Below, piece by piece: positions 63,593 to 64,000 of a stretch of DNA of 64,000 nucleotides. A model generated the notes under the pieces. It was not told where the DNA came from and did no database searches. It worked only from the letters and a program-made list of their open reading frames with translations. Source of the stretch: Novosphingobium percolationis (GTDB lineage Bacteria; Pseudomonadota; Alphaproteobacteria; Sphingomonadales; Sphingomonadaceae); NCBI RefSeq assembly GCF_020179425.1, contig NZ_JAILYM010000003.1, positions 372,001-436,000 of the forward strand, in the 5' to 3' direction. The position numbers and the translations under genes were made by a program. Numbering within the stretch: position 1 is the first letter of the stretch; each line of letters starts with the position of its first letter.

Positions 63593-64000
63593 ATGCGTCG
63601 TGTCGTCGTAACCGGTCTTGGCCTCGTCACTCCGCTGGGTGCGGACGTTGAAACCGTGTGGGCCAACCTCATCGCCGGAAAATCCGGTGCAGGCCCGATC
63701 ACACGGTTCGACGCGAGCAACCAGAAGTGCCAGATCGCCTGCGAAGTGAAGCCGGCTGATCATCCCTATGGCTTTGATGCGGGCAAGCGCGTGGACCACA
63801 AGATCCAGCGCCAAGTCGATCCGTTCATCGTCTATGGCATCGACGCCGCAGGGCAGGCACTGGAAGACGCGGGTCTCGTCGACATGGACGACGACCTGAA
63901 GATGCGCACGGGCTGTTCCATCGGTTCGGGCATCGGCGGGCTGCCGGGGATCGAAAGCGAATCGATCGTGCTGCACGAGAAGGGACCGGGGCGCGTTTCG
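63593..64000 (+). CDS. fabF: Beta-ketoacyl-ACP synthase II, N-terminal part
   Basis: Cut by the window end; 136 codons are visible. MRRVVVTGLGLVTPLGADVE is the KAS II start, followed by LIAGKSGAGPITRFDASN and TGCSIGSGIGGLPGIE. The catalytic Cys and His residues lie outside. GGAG (63582-63585) precedes the ATG. It elongates acyl-ACP in fatty acid synthesis and follows acpP. Confidence 0.96.
   Translation, partial: MRRVVVTGLGLVTPLGADVETVWANLIAGKSGAGPITRFDASNQKCQIACEVKPADHPYGFDAGKRVDHKIQRQVDPFIVYGIDAAGQALEDAGLVDMDDDLKMRTGCSIGSGIGGLPGIESESIVLHEKGPGRVS

Overview
The window is high-G+C bacterial chromosome. Gene content and sequence character point to an alphaproteobacterium of the order Sphingomonadales, probably Novosphingobium or a close relative. 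Signs of this are a class II (CP4-like) aroA, an FYDLN-acid-domain protein beside it, an L31 without zinc cysteines, an ispZ-ftsY-mtaB-dapF block, sphingomonad-style sensory proteins (PAS-HWE kinase plus single-domain receiver) and a repeat built on CCCTGAGCTTGTCGAAGGG. Most genes are housekeeping. There is no prophage, IS element, CRISPR array or integrase. Genus assignment is inference.

Layout. 1-1.6 kb: 3' end of a bd-type quinol oxidase operon (cydA end, cydB and a 50-residue DUF2474 gene). 1.6-8.7 kb, minus strand: an M16 zinc protease lipoprotein and a two-gene chemotaxis unit (soluble multi-PAS receptor plus triple-CheW protein, no CheA). 9-12.6 kb: a large RTX calcium-repeat exoprotein. 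12.6-14.8 kb: purC, wrbA and rpmE, with foldable leaders in front of purC and rpmE. 14.8-17.2 kb: pseudopilin cassette gspHIJK, without gspL/M. 17.4-22.6 kb: tRNA-His and the cytochrome c maturation operon ccmCDEFGHI. 22.7-26.5 kb: kup potassium transporter, PAS-HWE kinase plus receiver, small lipoprotein. 26.7-32.7 kb, minus strand: a PuuD-like membrane protein, ispZ, ftsY, mtaB, dapF and a GGDEF-EAL protein. 33-36.9 kb: ffh-rpsP-rimM-(small membrane protein)-trmD-rplS. 37-45 kb: asd behind a structured leader, a TauE exporter coupled to an alpha/beta hydrolase, an ACE-like M2 peptidase, a YbjN protein, amn and an amidohydrolase. 45-46.3 kb: rpsF-rpsR-rplI. 46.4-50 kb: acyltransferase and PilZ genes facing away from a hydroxylaminobenzene-mutase-like membrane protein that is translationally coupled to a membrane adenylate cyclase. 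50-53.1 kb: cmk, a CBU_0592-type protein, aroA, the FYDLN protein and two identical tRNA-Ala genes. 53-64 kb: enoyl-CoA hydratase-like protein, 2OG-Fe(II) oxygenase, EVE-domain protein, CsbD, an MFS lysophospholipid-type carrier, pgsA, a uracil-DNA-glycosylase-like hypothetical, oxyR coupled to rnd, aspS, acpP and the start of fabF.

How genes work together. cydAB and the ccm operon serve respiration. ffh and ftsY, in separate operons, form the SRP targeting pair; trmD, rimM, mtaB, rpsP, rplS, rpsF, rpsR, rplI, rpmE and aspS serve translation. asd and dapF lie in the lysine/diaminopimelate route, aroA in the shikimate route, and pgsA, acpP and fabF in membrane lipid synthesis. Signalling is prominent: c-di-GMP (GGDEF-EAL, PilZ), cAMP (class III cyclase), chemotaxis (MCP, CheW) and a general-stress-type HWE kinase. 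Many genes overlap by ATGA or GTGA, so translational coupling is common.

The best candidates for something undescribed are the mutase-like protein coupled to the adenylate cyclase, the CheA-less PAS array with triple CheW, the possible attenuator-like leaders of purC, rpmE and asd, and the UDG-like hypothetical protein.
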